Shown here: in pieces, positions 19,885 to 31,700 of the stretch
How the letters are laid out: each line of letters starts with the position of its first letter
Numbering within the stretch: position 1 is the first letter of the stretch
Source of the DNA: Lineus longissimus
Taxonomy: Eukaryota > Nemertea > Pilidiophora > Heteronemertea > Lineidae
Reading direction: 5' to 3'
Assembly (NCBI RefSeq): GCF_910592395.1
Contig: NC_088325.1
Span: 11,660,109 to 11,724,108 of the forward strand
DNA: 64,000 nt
Translations under genes and position numbers: made by a program
Notes under the pieces: model-generated
Database searches by the model: none
The model's input: the letters and a program-made list of their open reading frames with translations, nothing else
Told to the model about the DNA's origin: nothing

Positions 19885-21184
19885 TACCGAATTGGTGGTA
19901 AAGGGAAAGGGTCAAGCTGAAAAACAGGGCGAAACAAAAGCAGCAGCGGAGGCTTTGGGTAAATGTCAGCTCAACTCCATACCCAAGTAGTTGTTGGTGA
20001 CGCAACCAGTACCAACTATACAGATTTTGCTCCGATAGTGAAAATCATCAGCCTTTTGAGGTCAGTCCTGTGTCTGAATACTCCACTTTCATACTTTCCT
20101 AGGCCCTTGCTTGCTGAATTTGTAGGCCCTTGTTTTTGGCCTCAGTTTGAGTTGTCAGAAAGATTCCATCATAGATGTCGGAGGCCTTTGGAGGCATTCG
20201 CTTTTCTCCCTAAATTTCCTAATTGTGCTTTAATTCTGGTAAGAAAACATCTTAAATTCTCTCTTGATATAGAGTGTGAGGTAAAGTACACACGTTTGAA
20301 AGTTAAGCATCGCGCCCATCGTGGTGTCATTTTTGTCCAGCAATAGCTTTGGTGAGAATCAACATATTACGTAACTTGGCCACCTCACGGCGGATTACCA
20401 AAAAAGGAACATTGTTCATAACGAGGTAACCTAGGCCTAGATTGCATCACCTGTTTGATGACAGGGGAATTCTTTGGGCCCTTTGAATTGGACTGGATCC
20501 TGAAACCCTATGAAAAGCCCAAATCTACGCCCAAATTGTGATATATACTGTGTTGGCTGAAGCTGCCTACCAGAGGGACTAGAAGTTCTGGATAATTTCG
20601 TTTGAATCAATATGGGCAGCAACCCAGAGCCGTATTTAACTTGAGGGGGGGGGGGGGCAGCAGAACAACTTTTTGTCCAATTGGCCCAAATCTGCATGAA
20701 AAACACGTTTTCGGCGAGGTCTGGGGTGGCAGTTGCCCCCTCCCCCTCCCCCCAACCGCTATTAATATGGCCCTGCAACCTTAAAAAAACTCACTGTTGC
20801 AGTTTCTATAGTTGTGTAGAAAAGAATACACGCACCAACCCAGAAAAAATGGTTTTTGAGCTTTTCGACTAACAGAAATATGCTCCTCGTTGAATTTAGC
20901 GAAGTGGAAAAAAAGGGGCTTGGCCACCTAAGAGGTCTTTGTGCATCTCAAATATCATTCTGCGTTTTTCATTGTGTCTAAACACACCCCTGGGTGCTTA
21001 TTTGCGTTGGCCAGAACCTTCCACGATTTGACGTCACTCCAATCACAAATAGAATTTCTCGCAGAGCAGAATTAAGACCAATGAAACCATAGGAACCCTA
21101 CGTCGTTCGTACTGATGGTCCATGAAAAAGAAATAGACCTCCATCCGCGTTGTACGTCATGATATGCAATGCATTGTCCTTCCA
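19885..21184. other. Non-coding 5' part of unit 2
   Basis: Counterpart of 1-1113 plus 2378-2570, without the foldback insertion: the empty site GCTTATTTGCGTTGG lies near 20997-21011. The 127-codon open frame of unit 1 recurs here with scattered replacements. It is part of a repeat, not a recognised gene. Confidence 0.6.
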
Positions 21185-21186
21185 TA

Positions 21187-23227
21187 CTGTATACGTTGCA
21201 TTTGCTGGCCACCACAAGAAGACCAGAATAGGCCTATATTACTCCTTATACATGTTTAAGGCCACGAGGAGAGTTCCATTTGTCACCATTCACTGAAATG
21301 TTGTATGATAATTTTGGAAGCTACGGATTGCCCTGTAGCAGTCTGCTGGCACACTGACATTAACTTTCAATGAAAGTTAGGCCTTTGAAAACAATCTTAT
21401 GCAATATTGATTAGCAAGATGTTGAGGCCAAGGCAGTTGATGTTGTCAGCATGCTTGTAAGGACTTGTAAAGGCTTGTAATTCTTTTTCTCCTGATTTCG
21501 CACCGTCTTTGGTGCATGGACAATGGGAATGGAGCTGAGGAGGACCGTAATGAAAATGATGCTGTTGGTGATAATGAAAATGTCGTAATTCCTCGCAGAC
21601 TGAACGCCTACTCATTAGATATTCGTATCAGGCGACTTGATGAGTACCATGAGCTGAACATTGCAAGGCCAAATGGACAGCTACGTGGCATATCTAAGGA
21701 CCATTGCGCGATGGATACAGGAGGAGGATGAATTGCGCGAGAGACACCGAGAATCCACATACAGATTGCGACAGATGCAAAGGCTAAGGCAACATGGAAT
21801 TGATGGCACAGGTAAGTTATCCTGGTGACCTTGGTGCATCGGGGAAATGAATCAGGTGAATGAGGTGAAATATAGGTGGGGGCTGGTAGGCAGGCAGGTG
21901 ATATGGCCCTTACGATTTTCCTCTCTCATTTCAGGTAGATGGCCAGAGGTAGAGAGACTCTTAAATGATTGGTTCCTACAGCGTCGAGAACATGGTCTTC
22001 CGGCTGGGAGTGACCTGATGTTCCAGGGTGAACGGTTCTTCAACATTTGGTGGCACGATCTTCCTGAGGAAGAGAGAGAACATTGGATGGAACTGCGCCC
22101 TCATCTCATACCATTTTCAGCATCAAGTGGATGGTTACAAGATTTCTTGACTCGTCATGGTATTAGCTACAGGAAGACTTGCAAAGACTCTACATCAATA
22201 CTGCTCAATGCTGCAGAGTTGGTAACGGCATTTCAATATGAGGTCCGAAACATTATCAATGATAATGGAATACAGATTATCGTCAACATGGATGAAACTT
22301 TTGTTCTTTGGGACATCGCACCCACGTACACGTACTCTTTGCAAGGTTTGAAACAAGTGGACATACGAACTTAGCGAGGAAATGTAAAATTAGGGTGTAC
22401 GGTGACTTTAGCGATGACTGCGTGTGGGAGAAAACTCCCTGCAAGTATAATTTTCAAGGGTCTGCGCGATGATGGTCCAGAAATCGCTCGACTTCGGGCA
22501 ACTGCCCCCGATGGTGTGCGGGTAACGGGCTCGCAAACAGGCTGGGCAAGTTGGCAGACACTGATTGCTTGGGTAAATGATTGCCTCATACCGTTTGTGG
22601 GAGACAACTTTCCATTCCTCCTAATTTGGGACATGTTCCCAGCGCACCGGCATCAACAAGTGCGTGACCATGTAGAGGACGCCCCCGGGTTCATAGGGCT
22701 GATACCAGGGAGATGTACCTCACTGGTACAACCTTTGGATCTGACCATCATCCGCAGCTTCAAATGTACAATGAGACGCCTATGGAAGGAGTGGAAAATT
22801 GAGAACAATGACATTCATGGTCGTTCCCCACAAATCACCAGGGATGCTGTAATTCAGATGGTATCAACTGCCTGGGAGAGAATTGACCCAGAAGCAATCA
22901 ATACAGCATGGAGAGTGAGTGGGCTTGAAGGCAATCAAGAAAATCCGCCTCATCAAAATGATGAGGTACACTTTGAAGTTGATGCCGAAAATCCCGAAGA
23001 TGATCTTCATTTTCTTGAAGATTTAGATGAGTGAGATTGATAGGGTAATGCTCTCCAATAAAGCCCCGTGTGTTCAAATCAATGTGTTATGATGTCAGTT
23101 TTTCCCACAGGCCTAGACCTCATTCCCTGACAATGCAGTTGATCTATGAAGGCCTAAAACATGTATAAGGAGTAATATAGGCCTATTCTGGTCTTCTTGT
23201 GGTGGCCAGCAAATGCAACGTATACAG
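21187..23227 (+). mobile_element. pogo/Tigger-type DNA transposon, TA target duplication
   Basis: 2041 bp between 77-bp, almost perfect inverted repeats (21187-21263 and 23151-23227) that begin CTGTATACGTTGCATTTG. TA flanks both ends (21185-21186 and 23228-23229), and unit 1 has the uninterrupted site CCTTCCATATATAGC at about 2563-2577. Contains a transposase gene with one intron and an AATAAA at 23057. The near identity of the inverted repeats suggests a recent insertion. Confidence 0.95.
21673..23034 (+). pseudogene. pogo-family transposase with one in-frame stop
   Basis: Exons 21673-21811 and 21935-23034 (123-bp GT..AG intron, phase 1) join to 1239 nt, 413 codons with the final stop. It starts MDSYVAYLRTIARWI. 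A CENPB/Tc5-like helix-turn-helix region follows (RWPEVERLLNDWF to GWLQDFLTRHGISYRK), then a DDE/DDD catalytic domain with candidate Asp in NMDET (22291), WDMFPAH (22630) and QPLDLTI (22738). The tail is acidic. A single TAG at 22372-22374 interrupts the frame inside the catalytic domain; downstream residues RGNVKLGCTVTLAMTACG continue the family pattern. Function would be cut-and-paste transposition in the nucleus; this copy is probably inactive. A short open frame upstream (21516-21731) may be leader sequence. Confidence 0.85.
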
Positions 23228-24121
23228 TATATAGCATCAACCAAAGTTTGCATGACAGTTAAGAGACTGCGCCACCAACTCTGAATGGTCTGGCATCCAT
23301 AATGCAGCAATAACAGGTTCTGTCATCATTTGGCACGAGATCAATTGCAAAGTCGCTGATATTTGATGATCCTAGCAAATATTTCCTATTTTTGGAGTAG
23401 GGTGTAAATACCATGATTTGTGTCCTACCACGAGACCTACACACGGCGAAATTAGTCGGCAGGGATTGGTGATCCACCCTGCAAGGCGGCTTTGCGACGT
23501 GATGATCATTTTCCATCCCGAGGTGAGTTTCCGTGTGAGACATGTGTAAAATCCTTGGGTTTGATATTTTAATCCCATATTCCAGAAATCCCGATGAACA
23601 TTTGACATTTTTGAAATCCCAGAATTATTAGTTCCAATTTTGGATTTTCGAGCGAAATGTGACCACACAACGTATCGATATCTGAGGTCTCTGAATCAAG
23701 AGTCGGTTAGAGGTCTAAGCATAGAAGAGGGAGCAAAAATCCAAAGAGTTTCAAAGGAATTGCGGTGGTACCCTTCCCACGAACTATTCGATCGCCAACG
23801 ATAGAGTGGTGAGCGCCCCGGGGAGCGCCCACGATAATGCATTTGTGTTAGTGGGTCGATTTCGCTTTGCATTGACATGTGGGGTAGAGTGATATCTTAG
23901 GCGATAGTGTCGGCATTCATACTTGGACTTGCAGTGAACGACCTTTCGCGATCCAAGGAAAATTTCCAACTTAAAATCATCGTCTGCACGAATAACTTGA
24001 CCACACAGCAATATTACATACGATACGGAAATAGTGCGCATCAAACAATAAAAAATTACTTCGTTTTAGGAAGAAATATTTCGGACAGATAAGTGAAATG
24101 GACCTGAATAAGACAACCTTT

Positions 24122-24372
24122 TTTTGAAACTCGGCTTGACTCTATAAAAGAGACTCGGCTTGACTGTATAAAGGGAACTTGGCTTGACTGTATAAATGGG
24201 ACCCGCCTTGACTTTAAAAAGGCGACTCGACTTAACTCTAAAAAGGAGACTCGGCTTGACTGTATAAATAAAACTTGGCTCGACTTGACTATTCAACTGG
24301 AACCCGGCTTGATTATAAAGGGCGACTCGACTTAACTCTTAAAAGGAGACTCGGCTTGAGTGTATGGAGGAA
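24122..24372. repeat. Degenerate minisatellite, period about 24-30 bp, unit 2
   Basis: Counterpart of the unit 1 array with the same core ACTCGGCTTGACTGTATAAA. It has at least one extra unit and one fewer elsewhere, so the array has changed since the duplication. Confidence 0.8.
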
Positions 24373-24855
24373 ACTCCATCATTCATATCACTAGCGGAGC
24401 ATTGTCGTCCAGTTTCTCTCACTTTGAACCGCATTGAGGAAATCAGGGGGCTTCTCCAGCCCTGCGAATCGAGCATTAAGCCTTGATTTCCCCAGAATCA
24501 GGTTACATAAAAAACTTGAAATATGCCATTGGAACACATTTGATCAGTTATATTTGGCTACACTAATTGGTCTTTCATCAAACATGCAGAAATAAACTAT
24601 CGGTTTTCCATTGTCTCCTGCCTTATTGCTATTCATCTCATCGTTGGTCGATTATATGAATGCAAATAATTTTCTTTCTGCTCGTTAAGGTTTTTTTTAC
24701 CTCGTTTATCTTCTACTTCATTTGGTCATTACCAGTTAAACATTACATCAGTGATGCATGGTCCATGAGTCACGACGACACAAATATATTTTGGAAGAGA
24801 ACCACTGGGCAAACAGTTATTTCTTTTCTTCACATAATAGGTATTCTTCTTCCTC

Positions 24856-25669
24856 GTTATGGAGTGGCATATTCTGTACATTCAGAACATTTGATTTTCA
24901 TGTAGGCCTACGCACTATAACTCAGGATGGTTGCAATAATTAATCCCGGACTTGTGATTTAAAAAAATATATATTTACGGATGTTCTAGTTACATGTAGT
25001 CCTCTTCAAAACATATGCGTAATTAATCATCGCTAGTTGCTTTACACATAGTCAACTGGAATCAAAGGTCTTGATAGGAGGCCAAAGTACCATTATAGCC
25101 CATTTGACTTTTTTTAAGTGGAGTTGTGCAAATTTCTGCAGTTTCGTCAATAGCATGATTGCTTTGATTTTTTTCCCGTGCCCATTCTTAAGGAACGCCA
25201 TCTGAAGTGTGATAATGTGAGGTCAACTGGGCCTGTCACCAAGGTCGTTTAAAAGTGTCTAAGTTATGGAGTGGCATATTCTGTACATTCAGAACATGTG
25301 ATTTTCATGCAGGCCTGTGCACTATAAGTCATGATGATTGCAATAATTAATCCCGGACTTGTGATTTTAAAAAAATATATATTTACGGATGTTCTAGTTA
25401 CATGTAGTCCTCTTCAAAACATATGCGTAATTAATCATCGTTAGTTGCTTTACATATAATCAATTGGAATCAAAGGTCTTGATAGGAGGCCAAAGTACCA
25501 TTATAGCCGATTTGACTTTTTTTAAGTGGAGTTGTGCAAATCTCTGCAGTTTTGTAAATAGCATGATTGTTTTGATTTTTTTCCCGTGCCCATTCTTAAG
25601 GAACGCTATCTGAAGTGTGATAATGTGAGGTCAACTGGGCCTGTCACCAAGGTCGTTTAAAAGTGCTTC
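24856..25669. repeat. 407-bp local tandem duplication, unit 2 only
   Basis: Two consecutive copies start GTTATGGAGTGGCATATTC (24856 and 25263). Unit 1 has a single copy (about 4312-4710). The second copy ends immediately before the exon 1 acceptor of gene B, so the duplicated block may include regulatory sequence of the gene. Confidence 0.85.
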
Positions 25670-25691
25670 TTTCTTTGTTCTTTGCAGATTC

Positions 25692-25767
25692 ATGATCGAC
25701 ATGTATAGCGACCGATTTCCCTTCCTCCTACTCAGCCTGGGACTCCTCCTGGCGCACATTTTACATG
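25692..25767 (+). CDS. Gene B exon 1, signal peptide
   Basis: Same 76-nt exon as in gene A, with replacements L to F, Q to H and V to L in the hydrophobic part; donor GTAAGT. It is followed by its own 69-bp-type minisatellite. Confidence 0.85.
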
Positions 25768-28700
25768 GTAAGTGATGCAGTCAACCCTCCTTCCTCCTAC
25801 CCACCCTGGGATTTCTCCTGGTGGAACTCTTACAAAGTAAGTCATGCAGTCAACCTTCCTTTCTCCTACTCAGCCTGGGATCCCTCCTGGTGGATCTCTT
25901 ACAAAGTAAGTCATGCAGTCAACCTTCCTCCTACTCAGCCTGGGACCCCTCCTGGTGGAACTCTTACAAAGTAAGTCATGAAGTCAAACTTCCTCCCTCC
26001 TCCTCAGCCTGGGACCCCTCCTGGTGGAACTCTTACAAAGTAAGTCATGAAGTCAACCTTCCTTCCTCCTACTCAGCCTGGGACCCCTCCTGGTGGAACT
26101 CTTACAAATCTAAGTCATGAAGTCAACCTTCCTTCCTCCTACTCAGCCTGGGACCCCTCCTGGTGAAACTCTTACAAAGTAAGTCATGAAGTCAACCTTC
26201 CTTCCTCCTACTCAGCCTGTGATCCCTCCTGGTGGAACTCTTACAAAGTAAGTCATGAAGTCAACCACCCTTCCTCCTACTCGGCCTTGGACTCCTGTTT
26301 GTGCAACTCTTATACATCATGTGCATGGTAAGTTATGCGGCCGACTTGCTTTCCTCCGACAAAGCCTGGGACTCCTTCTTGTGAAACACTTACCTGGTAA
26401 GTCATGCAGTCAAACACCCTTCCTCATACTCGGCCTTGGACTTCTCCTTGGTGCAATACTTACCTGGTTAGTCATGCAGTCTACCTCTCTTCCTTAAAGC
26501 CTTGAGAATTAGCCCGCTACGTAAATGTGGATACCCAAATCAAATTTACAGGGGAATCTGCAGCTTCCCTGAAGGAAACAGCCAGCATTGTAAACATCGC
26601 ATCTACAGTACATGTATATGAAGTATAGCAACTTAGAGTTCGGCTGTATTAATAAGAAACACACTTCTATCATAAAATTGCCTAGTGGTCAGTACCAAAG
26701 CAGTGGAGTAGGACAAGCAACAGGAATTTCGAGTACAAGAAGGAAACATCAACTTGTCTCCCGTTAAGTTGAATTCTGAAACCTCAGATTTTGTCTTAGA
26801 GTTCTTCAAAGTGGGTATATGGATATTTATGTGTTATAGAGTATCGTACCACTCAATCTGTTTCTTGTGGATGTTGATTTGCTCAATTTTCTTTTCAGGT
26901 GCTCTTGGAATAACTGTAAAAAATAGCCTCAGTAATTCACGTCCACGCCTCGGCGAAACGATAACGTTTGAGTGTAACATTGGTATTGGGACCGCCAAGA
27001 GTGTTTCATGGTACAAGGACAAAAATGGCACGCGAAAAACAGTTTATTTGACGCACAATTGTAGTGTTTTCGCAGACAAGTATAAATCAAGATTAAAACA
27101 AGTTCAGTGTGATACGCATAATTATAATTTTCAATTAAGTGATGTTCAAATTTCGGACCACGGGGAATGGCAGTGTGAGGCAGATGGAGTAGAGGCCGAA
27201 CCAAAGCTGAAATTAGATGTTTTAGGTAAGTTGCTTAAAATAGTCGATCAATCCATTCATAGAGGACTTCAGTGGTGGCAGCAAATCTGCTGGGTATTGC
27301 ACTTTCATGGATTAAATTAAATTGGAAATTGAAACACACACACAAATCTTTCCTGGTTTTCAGAAGTGGCTGAAGGAGATAACAACTATTACCTGGGAAA
27401 ATTCTAAGCAATTGAAGTTCGCCTTTTCGTGAAATAGCACTTTTGGTGTTGATATGATGACATTAACTTTAAAAATATGTTCGCCTCTGTATGAATGACG
27501 CCTAATTCCCCCCCCCCCCCCCCCCCCCCCCGATTAAATTTGCTGAGTGAGCATGGGGCAGGGGGCTTACCAAGGGGAAACGAATCATTTTCATGGTCAC
27601 AGAATTATAATTTATTAGCATGCGATTATCGGGTCATATGACAAAAAAAGTACTGATTGGCAGTCATTCCTTTACCATTGTGTTTTCTCTTCATATATTT
27701 GAGGTCCGTGTCGATTTGCCGATGAGAAGAGGCTTTCTCAAAATTGAGGCGTACTCCAAATTTATTACTACATGTAAACACCTATTAATAACAAGTATAA
27801 TTGATAATAACCACATACATGGCCCGTAGCTTTCAAAGGGCCCGGAATGTCTGTATGATTAACAAAATTGGGACTTTGTTTTCGTAGAAACCATTATTGC
27901 TGGTCATTATACCGACTGTTTATCACTTTCAGCAGTGATATCATCGCAAATTATGCTCAATCTTTGGTTGGCTATGTCATTTAGGGTTGTGGTTGGGGTT
28001 ATGAGAGCAATGTTAAAATGGGTTGATTTGGCAACATAACATCTGCAGGGGGGGGGGGGCATGCTGAATATAGGGTGTTGTTGTACTCCTGATTCCAACT
28101 TTAATTTATTAGTATCCGATGGGATACACTGATTAGTACAAAATGTAAATGAGCTCAAGACGCAAACAATTTAAAATGCTGTCTTTTGCCTTGATGTTTG
28201 TAGTGATATTCAAGCTACTAGATTATCTGAATGGCAGTACAAACTCTGCGTTCGCCTGGTTATTAGAGCAGATCTGCCCGCAGCTGTAGTTTTAACCTTG
28301 AAGAATTCTTTCTGATTATACGTCGCTCTAGTCGATAATCTACCAGTGGGGGAGGGGGGTCACAGTTCTCAAATAACATTATTTTGATATTCATTCGTCG
28401 AAGGGTTACTGAGGATTTTGTAAGTCACAAATTACTCTTATTTTACAGCGTCCAACACAAGTGACTTAAGCAATAGTGTGCCTATAAACACCACAGGTGA
28501 GTAGTTGGTCCAAAGAACATTATTTTGATATTCATTCGTCAAAGGGTTAATAAGGATTTTGTAAGTCACAAATTACTCTTATTTTACAGCATCCTACACA
28601 AGTGACTTAAGCAATAAATTATAATGAAAGACTCTGGTGTAACTGAATCATACTCAATGGGGGGGGGGGGGGGGGGTCACCGTTCTCAAAAAAAATTATT

Positions 28701-31700
28701 GTGATAATCATTCGTCAAAGGGTTAATGAGGATTTTGTTAGTCACAATTTACTCTTATTTTACAGCGTCCTACACAAGTGACTTAAGCAATAGTGTATCA
28801 GTAAACACCAAAGGTGAGTAGTTGTTTTGTGTCCGCTTTTTGACAGGCTTTCAATAAATCATATTGAAAGACTCTGGTGTAACTGAATAATACCCAATGG
28901 GAGGGGGGGTCACCGTTTTCAAAGAACATTATTTTGATATTCATTCGTCAAAGGGTTAATGAGGATTTTGTTAGTCACAACTTACTCTTATTTTACAGCG
29001 TCCTACACAAGTGACTTAAGCAATAGTGTATTAGCAAACACCAAAGGTGAGTAGTTGTTTTGTGTCCGCTTGTTGACAGGCTTTCAATAAATTATATTGA
29101 AAGACTTTGGTGTAACTAAACTGTGCTATGTGTGAGATCAAATCATTGATAGTATGGTTACATACCAGGACCAAGGATCTGTTGAAAGAACTTAACATGC
29201 CACAGACTCTAAAACCCTTTACTGCTGCAAGCTCAATATTTTGAGAGACAAGCGTGAAATATATACAGGCGGCGTGGCCAAATGTACTGTAATTTACAGA
29301 ATGATGTGCGACATCGCGCTAAATCTTAAGATTGTCAACTGGTGCTTGACCAATTGACAACGAAAATTGGGAATTTATAACTGAAATCAAGAAGAATAAA
29401 TGTACGCACTTTTGCGCAAACTTGTTTTAGGAATTACACAGATTAGCCAGAGTGCGATCAGGATTCCGAACAAGGCAGTAGCCAAATCGGCGGATGACCA
29501 TGCAGGCGAAATCTCGTTTTCGCATCAAGTCGCAATTCAGGGATCCTTGTCTCATAGACTGATCACTTATCCAGTATTATGGTCTATAGATGTGCCTAAA
29601 CCTCTGTTGATACATCAATACATGGAGACCAATTAAATTTTGCAGAAGCAACCCATAGCTCGAAAGAAACAAACAAAACTTTTAAAGTTGGCATCGGTTT
29701 CATCGCTGTAGGGGGCTCACTGGTGGTCATCAGCATTGTCATCGGCATCGTCATAATCGTTATCAAACACAAGAAGTCCAGTGGCAAAAAAAAGGGTAAG
29801 TCACAATTTTCATTTTTGAGCACAAAAGGCCCTTCCTCAGATACGTCTGTACCACCTAGGGTCGGGAAAACGAACCATCTATTGAATTTCAGGCCGATCC
29901 GATATCCTATACAGGGTGGTCCAGAAAAATGACGATATTGGTATCATTCTTCTTCTAGAAAGATTCCCCATCCACTGGTCTCAATTGGATTTCGCATTCT
30001 GCAAAACAGGTCATCCGACGGGCTTCAATGTTCTGTCACATGTATAATGAGGTTGGATGCCCTATGGATGCCCTATTGACTTTGGCCCGATCTGAAATTC
30101 AAGATGGCTATCTGGCTGCCACAGCAGTGGTCTTCCGCCATATATCAAAGTCATACCCGCGATGCACTGGCATAATGGAAAAGCTGCAATATCCAATGAC
30201 AGAAACGGATGACGTATCGCTCCACACCTAGACCAAGCAACCATGAATTACCAGTCATTTTGCGATGCTATACCTTAGGCTTGGAGGAGGGAGCAACGGG
30301 GACTTGCTGTGCTCTGTTTTTCATATGAATTCGTCATGCAAATGTCTTATTTCGGCTCCTATACTCTAATGCATTCCTCCTTTCTTCAGGTGATGATCAG
30401 GAATCGCAAGAGTAAGTACGGTTAAAATATCACAGTGAGTCTACAAAGACAAAACGTGTTAAATTGCATCCGGGCATAACCAGTGGTTTTCAATATACTC
30501 CGCCTAGTGTCGATCAGGATGGATAAATTGATGAATAAGTCAGCATTTCTGCACTCCACCCAAATCCCTCCATTTGACATCTGTGACTGTAACTTCAAGC
30601 AAAATGTTCCGTGGCAAATTTTCTTCCCTGTAACTGCTGGGATTTTTTTCTGAAGGGGGTCTAGTAAAAAATGATGAGAGGCTTGTTTTTGATTGATCAT
30701 CTAGATGCTCAAATTTATCATGATTGATGTGATTTTCTTTGAAAGGCGCATGAATTTTGTCATAATTTCTACCATTTGTATCAATCACCTTGCTACAAAA
30801 AATTAGCATCTTCTATGTCAGAATTTTAAGGACCATTCATCGCCCCGGCTGATCATTCACTTGATATAGTACTGACTTGCCTCTGCATACGTACCGTACC
30901 CTATTCTTATCCTGGTGACTAAGGCGTTCTTCCGAATGCATGTTTTAAGCATATTTTGTTTTTAATTGTTTCCGTAGCAATGTGGTAACTGGCCAGTCAG
31001 CCCTATTAGGAGGTCAAGTCAATCATGCGATGCGTCTCTCCCTTCCACGTTCAGAATGCGACCCTAATGAAAATCGCAAAGTTGCAAAATGTAAGTTCTG
31101 CCACTGGATGAGTTCTAGATATACACCTTGCTCGCCACTGCCATGACTCTGAGAGGAATTCATAGAAATTAGACATTGCTGGCATTACCTAATGATGTGC
31201 ATCGGGCTAAATTTCAATGGGAAATTGGGAAAAAAATGTCAAAATGAAAATTTGAAATTGATCCGCAATCGAACTTGAAAAATATGTATTTGTTTTCTTG
31301 AGACATGTAAAAATTTGGTAATTGTCTATCATTTTTCTTCCCTATCCAGTAAAAATTAATTTTCCAGCAAAACTCCGAACGCCTGATGTCGTGTCGGACA
31401 CGAATCAGTACGCCGAGAGTGCTCTCCACGTGCCCGTCGGCAAGAACGGGAGTCAGGAGGAAGTTCGCCCGACATTGCTCAGGCCGACACAGCCCGCTAG
31501 TCCTGCTAAGGAACATATATACGGGAATGTGAAAAGGAAGATCCAGCCACAGCAAAAGAGTGGCAATGGAGGTGTACCTAAGGTGAGTTGACCATCAAGT
31601 GACCTGCAATGTCCGGAAAATATGAAACACAGTAACTCAATTTTTGGAGCCAAATATATACATGTATATATATACATTTGTTTATTGTCACCTATTGAAT

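Larger units (their letters stand above)
23230..25691. other. Non-coding upstream region of receptor gene B
   Basis: Counterpart of 2570-4730. Contains the minisatellite and the 407-bp local duplication listed separately. No gene seen. It ends with the same CTTTGCAG acceptor just before the receptor ATG. Confidence 0.55.
28353..29110 (+). repeat. Stalk mini-exon array of gene B
   Basis: About four tandem blocks of 160-235 bp. Each starts with CTCAAA(G/A)AACATTATT and contains CTCTTATTTTACAG, the 48-nt exon and (in three blocks) GTGAGTAGTTG. The second block is cut short in the exon and has no donor. G-runs separate some blocks. Unit 1 has one decayed copy. Confidence 0.9.
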
